DNA from: Gnetum montanum
Taxonomy: Eukaryota > Streptophyta > Gnetopsida > Gnetales > Gnetaceae
Direction of reading: 5' to 3'
Length of the DNA stretch: 64,000 bases
Assembly (NCBI GenBank): GCA_015680685.1
Contig: MNCI01028444.1
Coordinates: 710,804-774,803 of the forward strand
Below the pieces are notes generated by a model. It worked only from the letters and a program-made list of their open reading frames with translations, ran no database searches and was not told the DNA's origin. Both the position numbers and the translations under genes were made by a program. How positions within the stretch are numbered: the stretch's first letter is position 1; each line of letters opens with the position of its first letter. Positions 23,583 to 35,629 of this stretch are shown here, piece after piece.

Positions 23583-25060
23583 ATGGAGTATGCATTTTTT
23601 AAAAATGACAAGTCGATTATAATCAATTCAAATCTTGCTCTTGAACAAGAAGACAAGCTATTGAAGGTGGTTAACAAATGGCCAACAGCCTTTGCTTGGT
23701 CATCTTTTGAACTAACTGGAATTGATCTAAGGATATGTCAGCATCGTATCTACACTGACTCAACTATGAAGCCAAAAAGGCAACCTCAGAGATGGCTAAA
23801 CCCTAAGTTAAAGAAGATCATCAAAGAGGAAATAGAACAACTCCTCAAGGTAATGTTCATCTATCTAATTGTAGATAGTGAGTGGATTATCCCACTCATA
23901 ATTATGCCAAAGAAAGATGGTAAGTGGTGGGTCTACATCAACTTTGGATTGTTGAATATGACAACATTTAAAGATAATTTTCCATTGCCATTTGTGGACC
24001 AAGTGTTGGACACCATATCTAGGCATTGCTATTTTAGCTTCTTGGATGGTTATAATGGCTATAACAAAATCTAGATTGTGCTAGAAGATTAGGCCAAAAC
24101 AACATTCATAAGTCCTTGGGAAACTTTTGCATATTGCAAGATGCTATTTGGTTTGTGCAATTCCCTTACAACATTTCAATGCATGGTCCTTAGTACTTTT
24201 CAACAGTAAATTGGTAATGGGGTAGAAGACTTTATGGATGACTTCACTACCTATGGGGCTACATTTGAGTAAGCCCTAAATTGCATTGAGTAAGAACTAA
24301 AAAGATGTGTTGAAACAAACCTTAGGCTCAATTGGTAGAAAAGCCATTTAATGGTCTAGGAGGGCATAAAATTACTCAAGCAAGGATTAAGGTATACACT
24401 GAAAAGATAAGGGTCATCCAAGAAAACACACACCAACTAGAGACAATCAAAGATATCTAATCATACCTTGGAAAAATTTGCTACTATCAGTAATTTATAG
24501 AGAATTTCTCTAAGATTGCAAAACCATTGATTGAGCTTACAAAGAAAGATGCTTCATTCATCTAGACCAAGATGTGTGAATATGCATTTCAACAACTAAA
24601 GGAAAAACGCATAGAAACTCTAATTCTATGAGCATCATATTGGTCTAGACCATTTCATATAATGACAGATGTATTTAATTATGTCTTGAGAGCCATTCTT
24701 ACATAGTTGGATGATAAGAAACATCCATATTACATTCACTATGCAAGTTGAAGCATTGTGGGTGCATAGTCGAATTACACCAAAACTGATAAAGAACTAA
24801 TGTCAATCGTGTATGCTCTCAAAAAGTTCAAGCACTATGTGCTTGGCTATAAAGTATTTGTGCACATAAATCACAGTTCCATCTGCTTCCTAATGAATAA
24901 GCCAATGGTGAGCCCTGAATCATACAGTGGCTCATGATCATCTTATAGGAATTTTATCTCACAATGGTAGATCAAAAAGGAACTAAGAATGTGATCATTG
25001 ACCGTCTCTCTCGGTTAAGATGGAATAACAAAAAGGAGGAGAGCTCACTCTCTGATTAAT
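23583..25060 (+). pseudogene. pol: Element D reverse transcriptase and RNase H relic
   Basis: An open stretch of 163 codons (23583-24074) covers the RT fingers and palm: N-P-K-L-K-K-I-I-K-E-E-I-E-Q-L-L at about 23800, P-K-K-D-G-K-W at about 23908, and F-S-F-L-D-G-Y-N-G-Y at about 24030. The catalytic box F-M-D-D-F is intact at 24231-24245. RNase H follows (about 24640-24900) with M-T-D-V-F-N-Y, K-E-L-M-S-I-V-Y-A-L and V-H-I-N-H-S-S-I. Several TAG, TAA and TGA codons stand at former Gln, Arg or Trp positions. Confidence 0.88.
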
Positions 25061-25179
25061 TTCTAGATGAAATCCTCTTTACAGGAGCGATAAATGACTA
25101 AGTGCTTGCTAAATCAAAATGGTATGATGGCATCCTCACTTACCTTCTCACTTAGGAGATGCCAAAAAATATAGACTTT

Positions 25180-26330
25180 AGGAAGAAATAATAGTTTCTT
25201 TATCAGGCTAAGTACTTCATGGAAATCAACAAATACCTTTATAAGTTATGCATTGATGGCTTGGTTCATTGGTATGTCCTTAATGTAGACCAATTGCGCA
25301 TTCTCCAGGATGCTCACAAAGGCCCTTACAAAGACCACTATGTAGGGAAATGCATGACCATAAAAATCCTTATGGTAAAATGCTATTGGCCTACACTCTT
25401 CAAGGATGCACACTAGTTTATCTAATCCTATGAATGTTGTCAATGAGATGAATGGAGAATCCTTAGTAGTGGATTCAATCATTAGAGCCCTTTGACATAT
25501 GGGACATAGAATTCATGGGTCCCATCACACCCATACCCAATGGAAAGGCATACATCATCATGGCAGTTGACTATTACACCAAATGGGTAGAAGCAGCAGC
25601 CATAACTAACTATACACTATCCAATGTTGCTCGACTTGTATAACAACACATTGTAAACAAGTTTTATGTGCCACATGCACTAATTTCTAACAATGGAATC
25701 CATTTTACAGGTGCCACCTTTCAGAAGTTGATGCAACGCTTGGGGGTTGAACATAAATTAACAACATCCTATCACCCCCAAGACAATGGTCAAGCAAAAG
25801 TCACCAATAGGGAGATCACAAAGATCCTAACAAGGACTGTAAGCAAATATAGGAGAGGCTAGAGCACAAAACTCAACAACACCCTCTAGGCCTACTACTC
25901 AACATGGAAGCTTCCTATACGCTACTCTCCCTATGAGCTAGTGTACGAAAAACTTCCAACACTTCTAGTCCAATCTGAGCTCTGTACACTATTAACAGTC
26001 TGTGACTCAAACCTCAACCTGAGCCTAGCAGAAAGAGAAAGATTGATAAACCTAAATGTGCTAGATGAAAATTTATTAGTGGCCCTATCTTTGAATGAAA
26101 TGCACAAGGCATATGACAAGGCATATGACCTTAGAATATGAAAAGAAAAATTTCAACTTAGAGATAGGTTCTCTACTGGAACCCCACACATGTGCCTCAA
26201 AAAAAAAGTTTTAAATGTTGTGGGAGGGACCTTATATAATTGATAAAACCTTTTCTTCTAGGATCATGCTAATCTACAAACCTAAGAGCCAAAACAAAAA
26301 GTAATTGATCAACATCTAATAAGTGAAACC
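25180..26330 (+). pseudogene. pol: Element D integrase relic with all three catalytic residues changed
   Basis: The zinc-binding N-terminal part lies at about 25300-25445. The catalytic core follows: W-D-I-E-F-M-G instead of W-G-I-D-F-M-G (about 25500), I-S-N-N-G-I-H-F instead of I-S-D-N-G-T-H-F (about 25683-25706), and Q-A-K-V-T-N instead of Q-A-E-V-T-N (about 25790). All three D, D, E positions are replaced, by E, N and K. The C-terminal part continues to about 26330 with Y-K-P-K-S-Q. The neighbouring element E keeps all three. Confidence 0.88.
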
Positions 26331-26389
26331 TTTCCTTGATCCAAAGTAAGCCAGTGTGACTAATACCTCAATGGATGGACAACCATGCT

Positions 26390-28334
26390 CTATATTCTAC
26401 ATCTACTCCTTTCAACTTATTCATGGGGGAGATGCCCATCCATGTTAACCTTGCACATGGCTTCTCAATTTTTCACTTTTTTATTTTACACATTTTTATT
26501 TTACACTGTTTGCTAATAAAAGTGTTTTATTACTACAGGACATAGTGCCAATGTTGTTGGTTACTAATGGTGGTTTGTGCTTAATGTTTTGATTGCTAAT
26601 GTCTAGTTTCTATTTTTAAATTCTAATGTCTAATGACTAAGACATGGCTTATTTTTCATGGAATAGGTAGTGAGTCCACATCATCCACTTGTCCACAAAC
26701 TCTATGGTTTTCCTTATTTTAGAACTATGTAGTCCCTTTTCATTAATAGAACTATAAACGAACTTGTGACCTTGGTATTCTTTGAACTTGAAAAGGATTC
26801 AAAGGTTTGAAAAGAGTGTGACTTTAAGGGGATTTAATACTCTTTGTTCCTTTCTACTTACTTGTGCACTTATGTGTTTTCATGGATTTCTTACCATTCC
26901 ACATCATCTAATGCCAAGAAGTTAACATAATTCTTTGCATGATGTGGTTCCCATAAAAAAATAAAAGGAAAAAGAAAAAGAAACAAGATGGAAATTCAAA
27001 GCACACCCCGTAAACAGAATAACAGGCTACAAGCACTGGTTATGGGACTAAAAAGACATGTTACCCATGCCTAAAGGTCCCCTCTAACTAAGGCCCTTTT
27101 TCACTTCCTACTTACCCCTAAATAAGGAGTGGTGTTTAATCTATTATGCATGCTTCTATTTTGAGGAGTGGACTAGTCTTAGAGTGGCAATGCAAAGCCA
27201 CTGAAAGTGGTTAGTTTTGGTCTAGACTAAGGTTGGACTTTATCAGGTCATTTAAACATAATTTCTACAAGGGACTTCATGTGACCATGATTTGGGACTC
27301 CATTCCATCCTCGCAATCATCCACTTATGTTGTCCATCACTCACCTCACTACTGGTTTTCATGTTATGCTTAATGTCTTAGTTTAATGTGTCGGAATTCT
27401 TAGATAAATTCTTCCAAGTTGGCTCTTAAATTTTCATAACCATTAATCAAATGTGGGGCCTATGGACTTCTTAGTTAAGGTTATGCAAGGCTAAAAAGGG
27501 CATGTGCCCACTATGGGGAGGACCCACTTGCACATCTCTTGGTTTGAATAGTTAAGCACTTTACCTTAGACATTGCTATAATCATATCTTTCATGTGCCC
27601 CATTATGCATCCAACTCTATGTTCCTTAAAATTTCATAAAATTTCATTCACCAATAATTTTCTCAATTTTTTGAATTTTCTAAACTCCAACACCCTTTTC
27701 TACTATTTTCATCATGTTCATGGCTTTTGGGCTTCCATTTAACCCCCATTTCACTCAAAAGCTCCTTGTATTTTCCAAGTTTTCATAAAGTCAACGGTTT
27801 TCAACATCTGTGTCGACTAGGCCTAGTCGATGCAACCAACCTTGTCAGCTAGGCCTCACTGACATAATGCAAAAAATTTATAAATACCATCGAATACTTT
27901 GAAATTTTTATCATTTTTTTCACAACAAGAGAGGATCTTTTACCATTTTTTAAAGCCCAATACCTTCCAAAGCCCATAAATTTCTAATCATTTGTCCAAA
28001 TCATTCTATTCTTCAATCTTATAGCTACCAACAATAAGCTCTTAGTCGTGGGGACCAAAAACCTTAAGGTTTCTGACAAAAAATTTTCCCCCAAATGGTT
28101 AATGAATAAAATGATATTAAACCATCAATTTTTGAGAGTTTAACCCTTTTAACAACCTCCAATATGACTATAATCACTTATTAACATCAAAATACAAATA
28201 AACTAATGATTAAAATTGATCAAATTAGCCATAATCACAACTTAGCCAAGTGTAAGTTTCCTAACGAGATAAGGTATCCCAATTGTTTCATGTTATACAA
28301 TAATTTCTAACCCATGGTCATGTTGAGATTATAG
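26390..28334 (+). other. Element D non-coding region between integrase and ORF3
   Basis: No gene is seen. In order it holds a polypurine tract like the one before the LTR (about 26424-26432), a pyrimidine-rich stretch, the hairpin motif region (26942-26985, here with a mismatch and a long purine loop), a block shared with all copies (about 27470-27540), the internal promoter-like block (27800-27886) and a leader ending GATTATAG just before the ORF3 ATG. Confidence 0.75.
27800..27886 (+). promoter_or_regulatory. Internal U3-like promoter before ORF3 (element D)
   Basis: An 18-bp perfect palindrome TCGACTAGGCCTAGTCGA at 27813-27830 is followed by GGCCTCACTGA (27852) and TATAAATA (27879-27886), a spacing of 27 bp. 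The LTRs of D and E have GGCCYCAT-type motifs 28-31 bp before their own TATA box. The ORF3 ATG lies 456 bp downstream. Element E has the same arrangement. Promoter activity is inferred. Confidence 0.6.
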
Positions 28335-31187
28335 ATGGCACAAAGACCAAAATGACCATATGAGGGAGGACCATCTCAACAAAGAAAGAAACAACCCAGA
28401 GTTAAAAGGGGTGAGCAAGAATAAGTCTAAGAATAGGTAGAAGAAACCCATGCAATGGGACCTCTTTAGGAGGAGCCCAAAGTGGAATCTGTTTGATGGA
28501 TTCCTATGGAAGAGGTTGCAATAGAACAATCATAACAAGGAGAGGCATCAGAGCTTGTACCAAGACTTGAGGTCACACTAACACAAGCCTACCTCAACAC
28601 AATCAAGCCCCATGATGTCCAACACTCAGTTCTCTAAGAAACAAACTTTCAGCCATTCTTAGATAATGCTCTAGTGTAGGTAAGACATAGTTTCAAACCT
28701 CTTCCATGTGGCCAACCATCACTTTTAGTGGGGAGTGGTACATAGGAGAGACATACCTCTCCTAGAACAACAAAAAAGTAGGCTCCATTGTGAGGTCTTC
28801 AAGTGTCCTACTTGGTTGAAGGCATTGCACAGGCTCTTGGGCTACCTGATTTTAGGACACAACTAGAAAAAATTTCTACAAAAGATTATCTAAAGGTAAA
28901 AAAGAAGTGGGCATAGTGGTGTTATGAGGTTAATCGCAAAGATTTTAGCATGCTCACACTAATGGAGCACATATACTTCAAGATAGTGGCCTATCACCTC
29001 AATTTGATAGTGAGGCCCAATAAGGTGACTACCTTATTTACCTGGGTATGTGCCGCTCTAAGCAAGAAATTTCTAGCAAGCCTTCCATAATTAATCTTTC
29101 TAGAGATAGAAAAGCATTTTAAAGAGAATGAACATGGAAGCAAAACCCTACCCTTCCCATGCCTTATCAAAAAACTTTGCAAAAAGGTAGGAATAGTCTA
29201 CTACACCAATAACACAATCATGCATACTCCCATTGCTTATTGGTCAAAAATGATGAAGGATAAGATGCATGTCATGTCCAAAGAAGAGGAGCATCAACTG
29301 CCACCTCCACCACCTATGTAGGAAACAACGTTGGAAGCATGCATTGCCATTGAGCACCTACATAAAATCCAAAAGCAACTCTTGCAAAAGTAGGAGCAAC
29401 AAGTAGGAACGAGTGGTGGGAATTCATCTATGTACCAACCTATGATGAGTTACCTCAATGAAGTGCCTTGAATAATTAGTTAGATGGAGGGAGGTGGACC
29501 AATATTTTTAGCCCAAGAATGTAGCTGCTTGCAAGGTCAAATCCTAGTATCCAAGAGGTGACAGTGTCTCTCTCTTAACACCATTTATTCCCAGAAAGCT
29601 CTAGGAATGTTACCTTCTTTTCAGTGCACTTGGAGAAGGGAAAGGAGGCAACTGTACTGGTGATATAGCACCAAGGTCAAAAGACAGCTATAGAAGTGAT
29701 TGCTAATAGAATCGCTGAGGCATTTAACATACCTACGACATCTATACTAGACATTTCTACACTTAGAGATGTGCAGACATCCACAAGAACTTTCAATGGA
29801 AAATTGAGTGTAGCCTAGTATGAAGAGTTACTGGACTAACTAGTGGGGACCAAGCAACTAATTCTAGACATCTTTAATTTTCCAAATAACATTACTATGA
29901 CCCAATCAAAGCTACTTGAAGTAAAGGGAAAATGTAACATCCTAGAAGGACAACTTGAAATGGTTCAAGCACAAAACCAATGCTTGGCCATAGAGGTTGT
30001 TGAATTGCATGCCCATTTTGTTGATCTTGCACTTCTCAACCTTGCAATAACAAGAGATAAATCTTTTTAGGAGCTTCAGGAGCATTTAAAACAAGTTAAG
30101 GAGTGGATGGTGATGGCCATCTTTAACTAGTCCATAGCTAAAAAAATACCTATTCAGTTCAAAAGGACTTAGTTCAGATGCACCAAGAAAATGAAACGTT
30201 GACTATAGAAAAACATTACCTACAAAATATTGATGCACAAAACAATATATGCAAGAATTCATCCATTAATAACAGGAGCAACTAGCTAAAGTGAATATGG
30301 AATTAAGGAGATTGGTAGTAGAGAATCATAATCTCTTTATGGAGGAATTCCATGCCATCTACCAGAAATCTGCCATTGAAATTACTACCTAGAAAAATGA
30401 GGCCCTCAAATTTAAGAGAGTTAAGAATCACTACAAAGACTAGGTTGGCCTGCAAAAGGAGGTAAATGAGAAACATATCCAAGTGGCTAAGACAAAAGTA
30501 AATGAGATCCTCCAATAACTCTAGCAAGGAAGAGAGATGTGATAGCCTATCCTTGATGGGATAGATACCTACAACAAAGCAAATATCTGCATTAAGGAGT
30601 TGCAAATCAAAGAAATGATAGAATATATGAAACTAACCAACCTCCAATGTGTAAATCTAGCAATGTTGACTATCAAATAGTTGTATTCAAAACTTGAAAA
30701 GAAGGTGGCCAACTCATACTTGCTATATGAGGCCAAGTTCAAGCACCACAAGGACACCAAGCAACAGCTTACGACAAAAAACACTAAACTCAAAGTTCTT
30801 GAGGCAAGATTCACCGATAAATGATCAAATGCCAAGAACCTAGCTAGAAGAATGAATGATTACTAGGAGCTAAAAAATGCAATTAGGACATTTAACATCA
30901 AGTGCAAATAATTCATTACCTAGTTCATCAATGCTAAGGAGTTGCTCCTATCAATACCCTATCCTTGGGATGTGCCCATTTTGGCCCACATTGGCAAAGC
31001 TACATGGACCGTGCATGATCCTAAGAATACGGAGGTGAAGATGAAAGTTTTATTAGATGTTTTTTATCTTCCACTAGAAGTTGTAGTAGCAGTAGGATAG
31101 CCACAACAACCTCAACTACTTCATGTGCCTGAAGCTAGAGAAGGTCTGTCAAAGCCTCAGAAGCCTCCACTGCCTGGGACCGTGTGA
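28335..31187 (+). pseudogene. Element D ORF3 relic: plant-transposon-type domain plus coiled coil
   Basis: It starts ATG at 28335 (M-A-Q-R-P-K) and ends TGA at 31185-31187, about 950 codons with many stops. The first third carries a region reading V-T-T-L-F-T-W-V-C-A-A-L-S-K-K-F (about 29025-29075), then L-P-F-P-C-L-I-K-K-L-C (about 29150-29180). I compare this with the domain labelled putative plant transposon protein in downstream ORFs of Athila-like elements. A Pro-rich patch (about 29300-29320) follows, then long heptad-like stretches (about 29880-30830) suggesting a coiled coil. Its role is unknown; no signal peptide or membrane segment is clear. Confidence 0.68.
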
Positions 31188-31412
31188 TCTTTTCAATTGT
31201 CTTCATGCCATCAAAGGATGTGTTGTCCAATTTTTGTTTGGTGTTCAATCTTGTGTCATGAACACCACAAATGTGTAATTTTTTTAATTTGTATGCCTAG
31301 ACACTTAGCTTTATCATGTTAGTTTTTTTGTGTCATGTGCTAGTCAATAATCCCATACCTTCCCAATTTTGTAAAGAACTCAAGAACAAGTTGTTAGTCA
31401 GTTGTGGGGGTA

Positions 31413-32282
31413 TGATGAGTCATGGATTGGCTGCATCGATGAAGCCTCATAGATTAGGCTACATCGACTAGGTCCCATCGTTGCATTATTTGATACATTG
31501 ATGAGGCCCCATCATCATAAGGCCTATTCATTCCTATAAATATATGCCAACCTACTATGTTTAGGGGATTTTTTTTCATAGTTGTAGTGAAGCTCTTGTA
31601 GTTTTTACATTTAAAAGTTAGAATATTTTCCTGAGTGCCCACAACAGGAGTCATTGAGTGTACGAATCTTTATTCAAGCACTGTTGTACCTGAGCATGGT
31701 AGTGTGTGTGGCAATAAAGACAAGCTTCTTAATAAACCTTGCAACATTCTAGAAAGCTTAAATATGTTATTCATGAATTTAATTTTTTCAACTATTTATT
31801 CAATGTTCTTCAGTAATAGCTAAATAGTGATTAAGTAAACACATAAGTACAATTGCTTTGAGCACATGTATGATGTTTGGTAATCCCAATAGTGCTTAAT
31901 GCTTGGTAACCCAACAATGTTATATGTGTTTAGGATGTGTAAAACAAGTGGGACCAGATACTTACCTTAGGACTAGTTGAACAATAGTTAGCCAATTAGA
32001 TTAAAGTAGACATTAAATTACTTTATTTTCTATCTTATTTATTTCAAGCACCAAAACTATAAAATATAAAATGATAAAAATCATATGCCTCAAGTACACT
32101 TAAACCATACCCTTAAGCTTCACAAGTGTAGTTGGGAAGACAACGAACATTCTCAATGCCTAGTTTACTTCCTAGAGAACTAGTGCATCAAAAAACTATA
32201 GAGTCCACAGAATTTGACTAGATTGCACGTGAACACTTCATGATTCATATGGTTGACCATAGGGGTACTCAACCACTCATTA
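31413..32282 (+). repeat. 3' LTR of element D
   Basis: It is 870 bp, from TGATGAGTCATGG to CACTCATTA, preceded by the polypurine tract GTTGTGGGGGTA (31401-31412). GGCCCCATC starts at 31505 and TATAAATA at 31535. Confidence 0.93.
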
Positions 32283-32287
32283 CTTGG

Positions 32288-35200
32288 TTACTAAAGTTAT
32301 TATAGATTGAGTCAAGGGAGGAAATGCCCAAAATAATTTGACTATAAGGACATCCCAAGACATTTAGCCAACATAATACTTGAAAATAATTATTTAGAAA
32401 TATAGAAATGCCTTAAGTGTGACTTAAATTAACATCCTCTTACTTGTAAATAGTTGGCATACAATGAGCCAACCACTTAAGCGACCTTTCATATGCTTAT
32501 AGATTAAAGTAAATTATTATGTGATTTTTTATAATAGAAAAAATTCTAATATCAACTTAGAAAAAGACACATCCTATTTGTAAGTGGTTCATCAATGAAA
32601 AAGTGTTGATTTCTAATCTTTATCTACTTACGCAAACTAGTTATATATATCTTTAATTTCACATGTTGGATGTCAAGGCCATAACTAGCTTGTTGCTTAG
32701 GCTTATACTATACCACAAAGTATAACAAGTTTGAAATACCATGAAACAAAAATTTATTATACATAATTAGGTTGGCATATGAATGCTAATAAAGATATAT
32801 GAATGAAAGACCTAACTTAGCATCTTATATAAAAAAAATTATTAAAGTAAGGTCCTAAAGAGTTTCTATGTTATCATATCTACCTTCATATAGGGATAGG
32901 GATGCATCCCTTTAAAAGTTATGGTCTTCAAGATGTGTAAGAAATAGGCACATCAATCCTCAATGATTGGAATTTAACTGAATCATATAAAGACTCTCCA
33001 TGTAAATTTCAGAAGACTTGGAAACAAGTAACATTTTCTTAGACTAACAAATTTTTCTCTTCAAAACACCTATGGACAAGTCATTGCATAACTTTTTTTC
33101 ATTCAATTGGCTTGTGCTAAATCATACAACTTCCTTCTTCAAGAAGGTGATAGGAATAAAGGAACTTGATCTCATGCTTTAATTCTATTGGATTCTTTGG
33201 CTAAGAATTTGTTACCTCATCAATGTAACATTTCTTCATTCCATCTGCATGACAGAAGAATAAATGAGCAAAACAAAAAAACTCTCCAACATGAAAAACC
33301 ACTAAGCAAATGTAAACTAAAGGCAAGGAAAGGATCTATATTAGAGTTCTTACACAACACATTAAATTTTCATAGAAATGAGCTTTTTGGAGAGAATAGG
33401 ATTTTTTAGAGTAACTGTATACATACTTATTAGAAACATGACTTTCCTCATGCATTTTGGAATTTCAAGCTTGTAAAAGACAAAGCAATAAACTTAAAAT
33501 CCAATTTTACTTTCATCCTATTATTAGTAACTATGATTCTATAGACCAACAAATATTGAAATAAATGAATTCATGGATGAAGGAAATGTGTTTTATGAAT
33601 GTAAAAAATGATCCAGTGTTATTCATAACATTGATTTTACCTTGGATATTCCCATTTCAAGGTTGAACATAATTAATTAATGGCAACCACCTTAATAGTA
33701 TAAATATTGTAAGTTGTACAATGTGGAATTATGAAATATTGACATCACAATAATCAAAATTAATAAAGAAAACTTACAAAATGAAATGAAAGAGAAAAAT
33801 GAGAAAACAAAGAAAGCAACTTCTTCATATTTTCAAATCATAAATAGAGGTATACAAGTTATTACTTCCATAGAGAAAACCTCAAATTGAGACCTCATAC
33901 TCACAACTCACTACCATCATATACCCTAACATGGAATTAAATTAATAATTTTCCAATTATAATAATGGAAACATTATAGATAATTAACATAAATACATGT
34001 TTTCTCTATTGGAATTTATTAGGTTTACAATTGTCAAACGATAATTGGAACTATATTCAAAATATTAAACAAAATTTATAATGTATGCAAAAGGCTTGTT
34101 ATGTGAGATAACAAGTTTACTTCAGTCTTACTATAAGTTTTCTTCTTGTAACCTTTTGGTAATAATAATTATTTCTTTCTACTCTTAACTTGACACACAC
34201 ACTTTTTCTACATATGAGTCACAACTTTAGATAGGACTTAAAAACATCTTTAGGAGTTACAATTTATGACTTTTCAACTCATGAAAATTTGTAACTAAAC
34301 CACTACATGGTTTATCACTTATAAACATATTTTATATACTATTTTTAGAAATTATTTATAACTTGACTTTACAACTTATCTAAAATATGAATGATCATCT
34401 AGGAATTATGATTTCATGATTCGTCAAATACACCAATAGACACAAAGACATACTTTTTACAATTAATGTGTTGTTGTAATAGGAAAACATACCTTATACC
34501 TAACCTTGGACTAATGTGTGGTATGAGTTGTTGACTTCTGTTGTGCTCAAAGTTTCTTGAGGATGTTGAGGTGTAATCCACCTTGAGTTTGCTTTGGAAA
34601 ATTTAGCTACTTTAGGACTCTTGGGTGATTCTAAGTGGTGCTTCCCAAAAGTAGTGTTGTTACAATTCCTAATCTCCAAACACAAGATAATACTCTTTGT
34701 AATAGCTCACATGATTCTTAATGCTTTTCTCTTCTTAATTTTAGACATAAAAGAATTGTTTGGCTAGTGCCTTCTAACCTACCCCATTGGGATAAACCCA
34801 AACATTGAGGTGGTGAAGTAGTGAGGAAGGGTTAATTATCCCTTATTTCTTTGAGTCTCTTTCATGAATCCTATTCATTGTTATGATCTCCTTTTATTTA
34901 TGTTTTTCCTTAAGCTTCACCCCTTTGTGGGTATTCACTTCATTATATATCCAACTTGGCTATCAAACAATAACAATGGTGTTGTGAAGATCTTATTTCT
35001 TCAGGGATAGCAACTTTTTCTAGTATCTTGGTTGGATTCATCTTAGAAATCTTTGTTTCATATGTTGGACCCCCAAATCCTTTCTATCCATTCTATATTG
35101 GAAAACCAAGTGAGAATTATCTTAAAATTTTTATATTCTAAAAGAATAATAGAATATAACTGATTTAAAAAGTCTATTTGAAAATGGATTATCAAACCTA

Positions 35201-35629
35201 GTCTTATAACTCCATGTTGATGAAGGATTTGTAATGCTGGTTAAAGTGAATGATGTATAGTCAAGATCACTTTTTTCACTTGAAATTCTTTCTTATTAAG
35301 CATCTCATTCAAAGATGCTTATGTTTAGCAAAGTGTTTAATTATTTGATTCTCATCCTTCAACTTCCTATCCAAATCCATGTTTTGACTCTTTAGATTCC
35401 CATTCTTAGCTCTCAAAAGAAAATTTTCATTTTAGAGTTTATTTTTTTATTTTCATGAAGATTTTTGGACCTACATCTTAAGTGACTTATTCAAAAAAGT
35501 TAGCTTACCCATGCTAGCCTTAAGATTTGTGATCTCACGTATTAGTCCTAAGATTTAGGCTCTTATTTAAAGGATAACTCATGTTGTTGTAGTTTTCTTT
35601 TTAATTTTTAACATATTTGCTACAATTTT
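32288..35629. other. AT-rich intergenic DNA, no intact gene
   Basis: It is the right flank of element D. I see no gene. On the minus strand between about 35340 and 35560 there is a Lys/Asn/Leu-rich heptad-like stretch (L-R-A-K-N-G-N-L-K-S-Q-N-M-D-L-D-R-K-L-K and neighbours) that could be a decayed coiled-coil segment of another retroelement. A 61-codon minus-strand frame at 34500-34685 has no recognised family. 32288-34490 shows nothing I can name. Confidence 0.5.

Larger units (their letters stand above)
19307..32282 (+). mobile_element. Element D: complete Athila-type retrotransposon with ORF3
   Basis: It is 12.98 kb, with LTRs at 19307-20174 and 31413-32282 and a perfect target duplication CTTGG (19302-19306, 32283-32287). 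The order is LTR, primer site, gag, protease, RT, RNase H, integrase, 2 kb non-coding with an internal promoter-like block, ORF3, polypurine tract and LTR. The LTRs differ at roughly one base in ten by eye. All reading frames are broken. It is the only window copy of the ORF3-bearing form with both ends, so it is the reference for that form. Confidence 0.95.
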
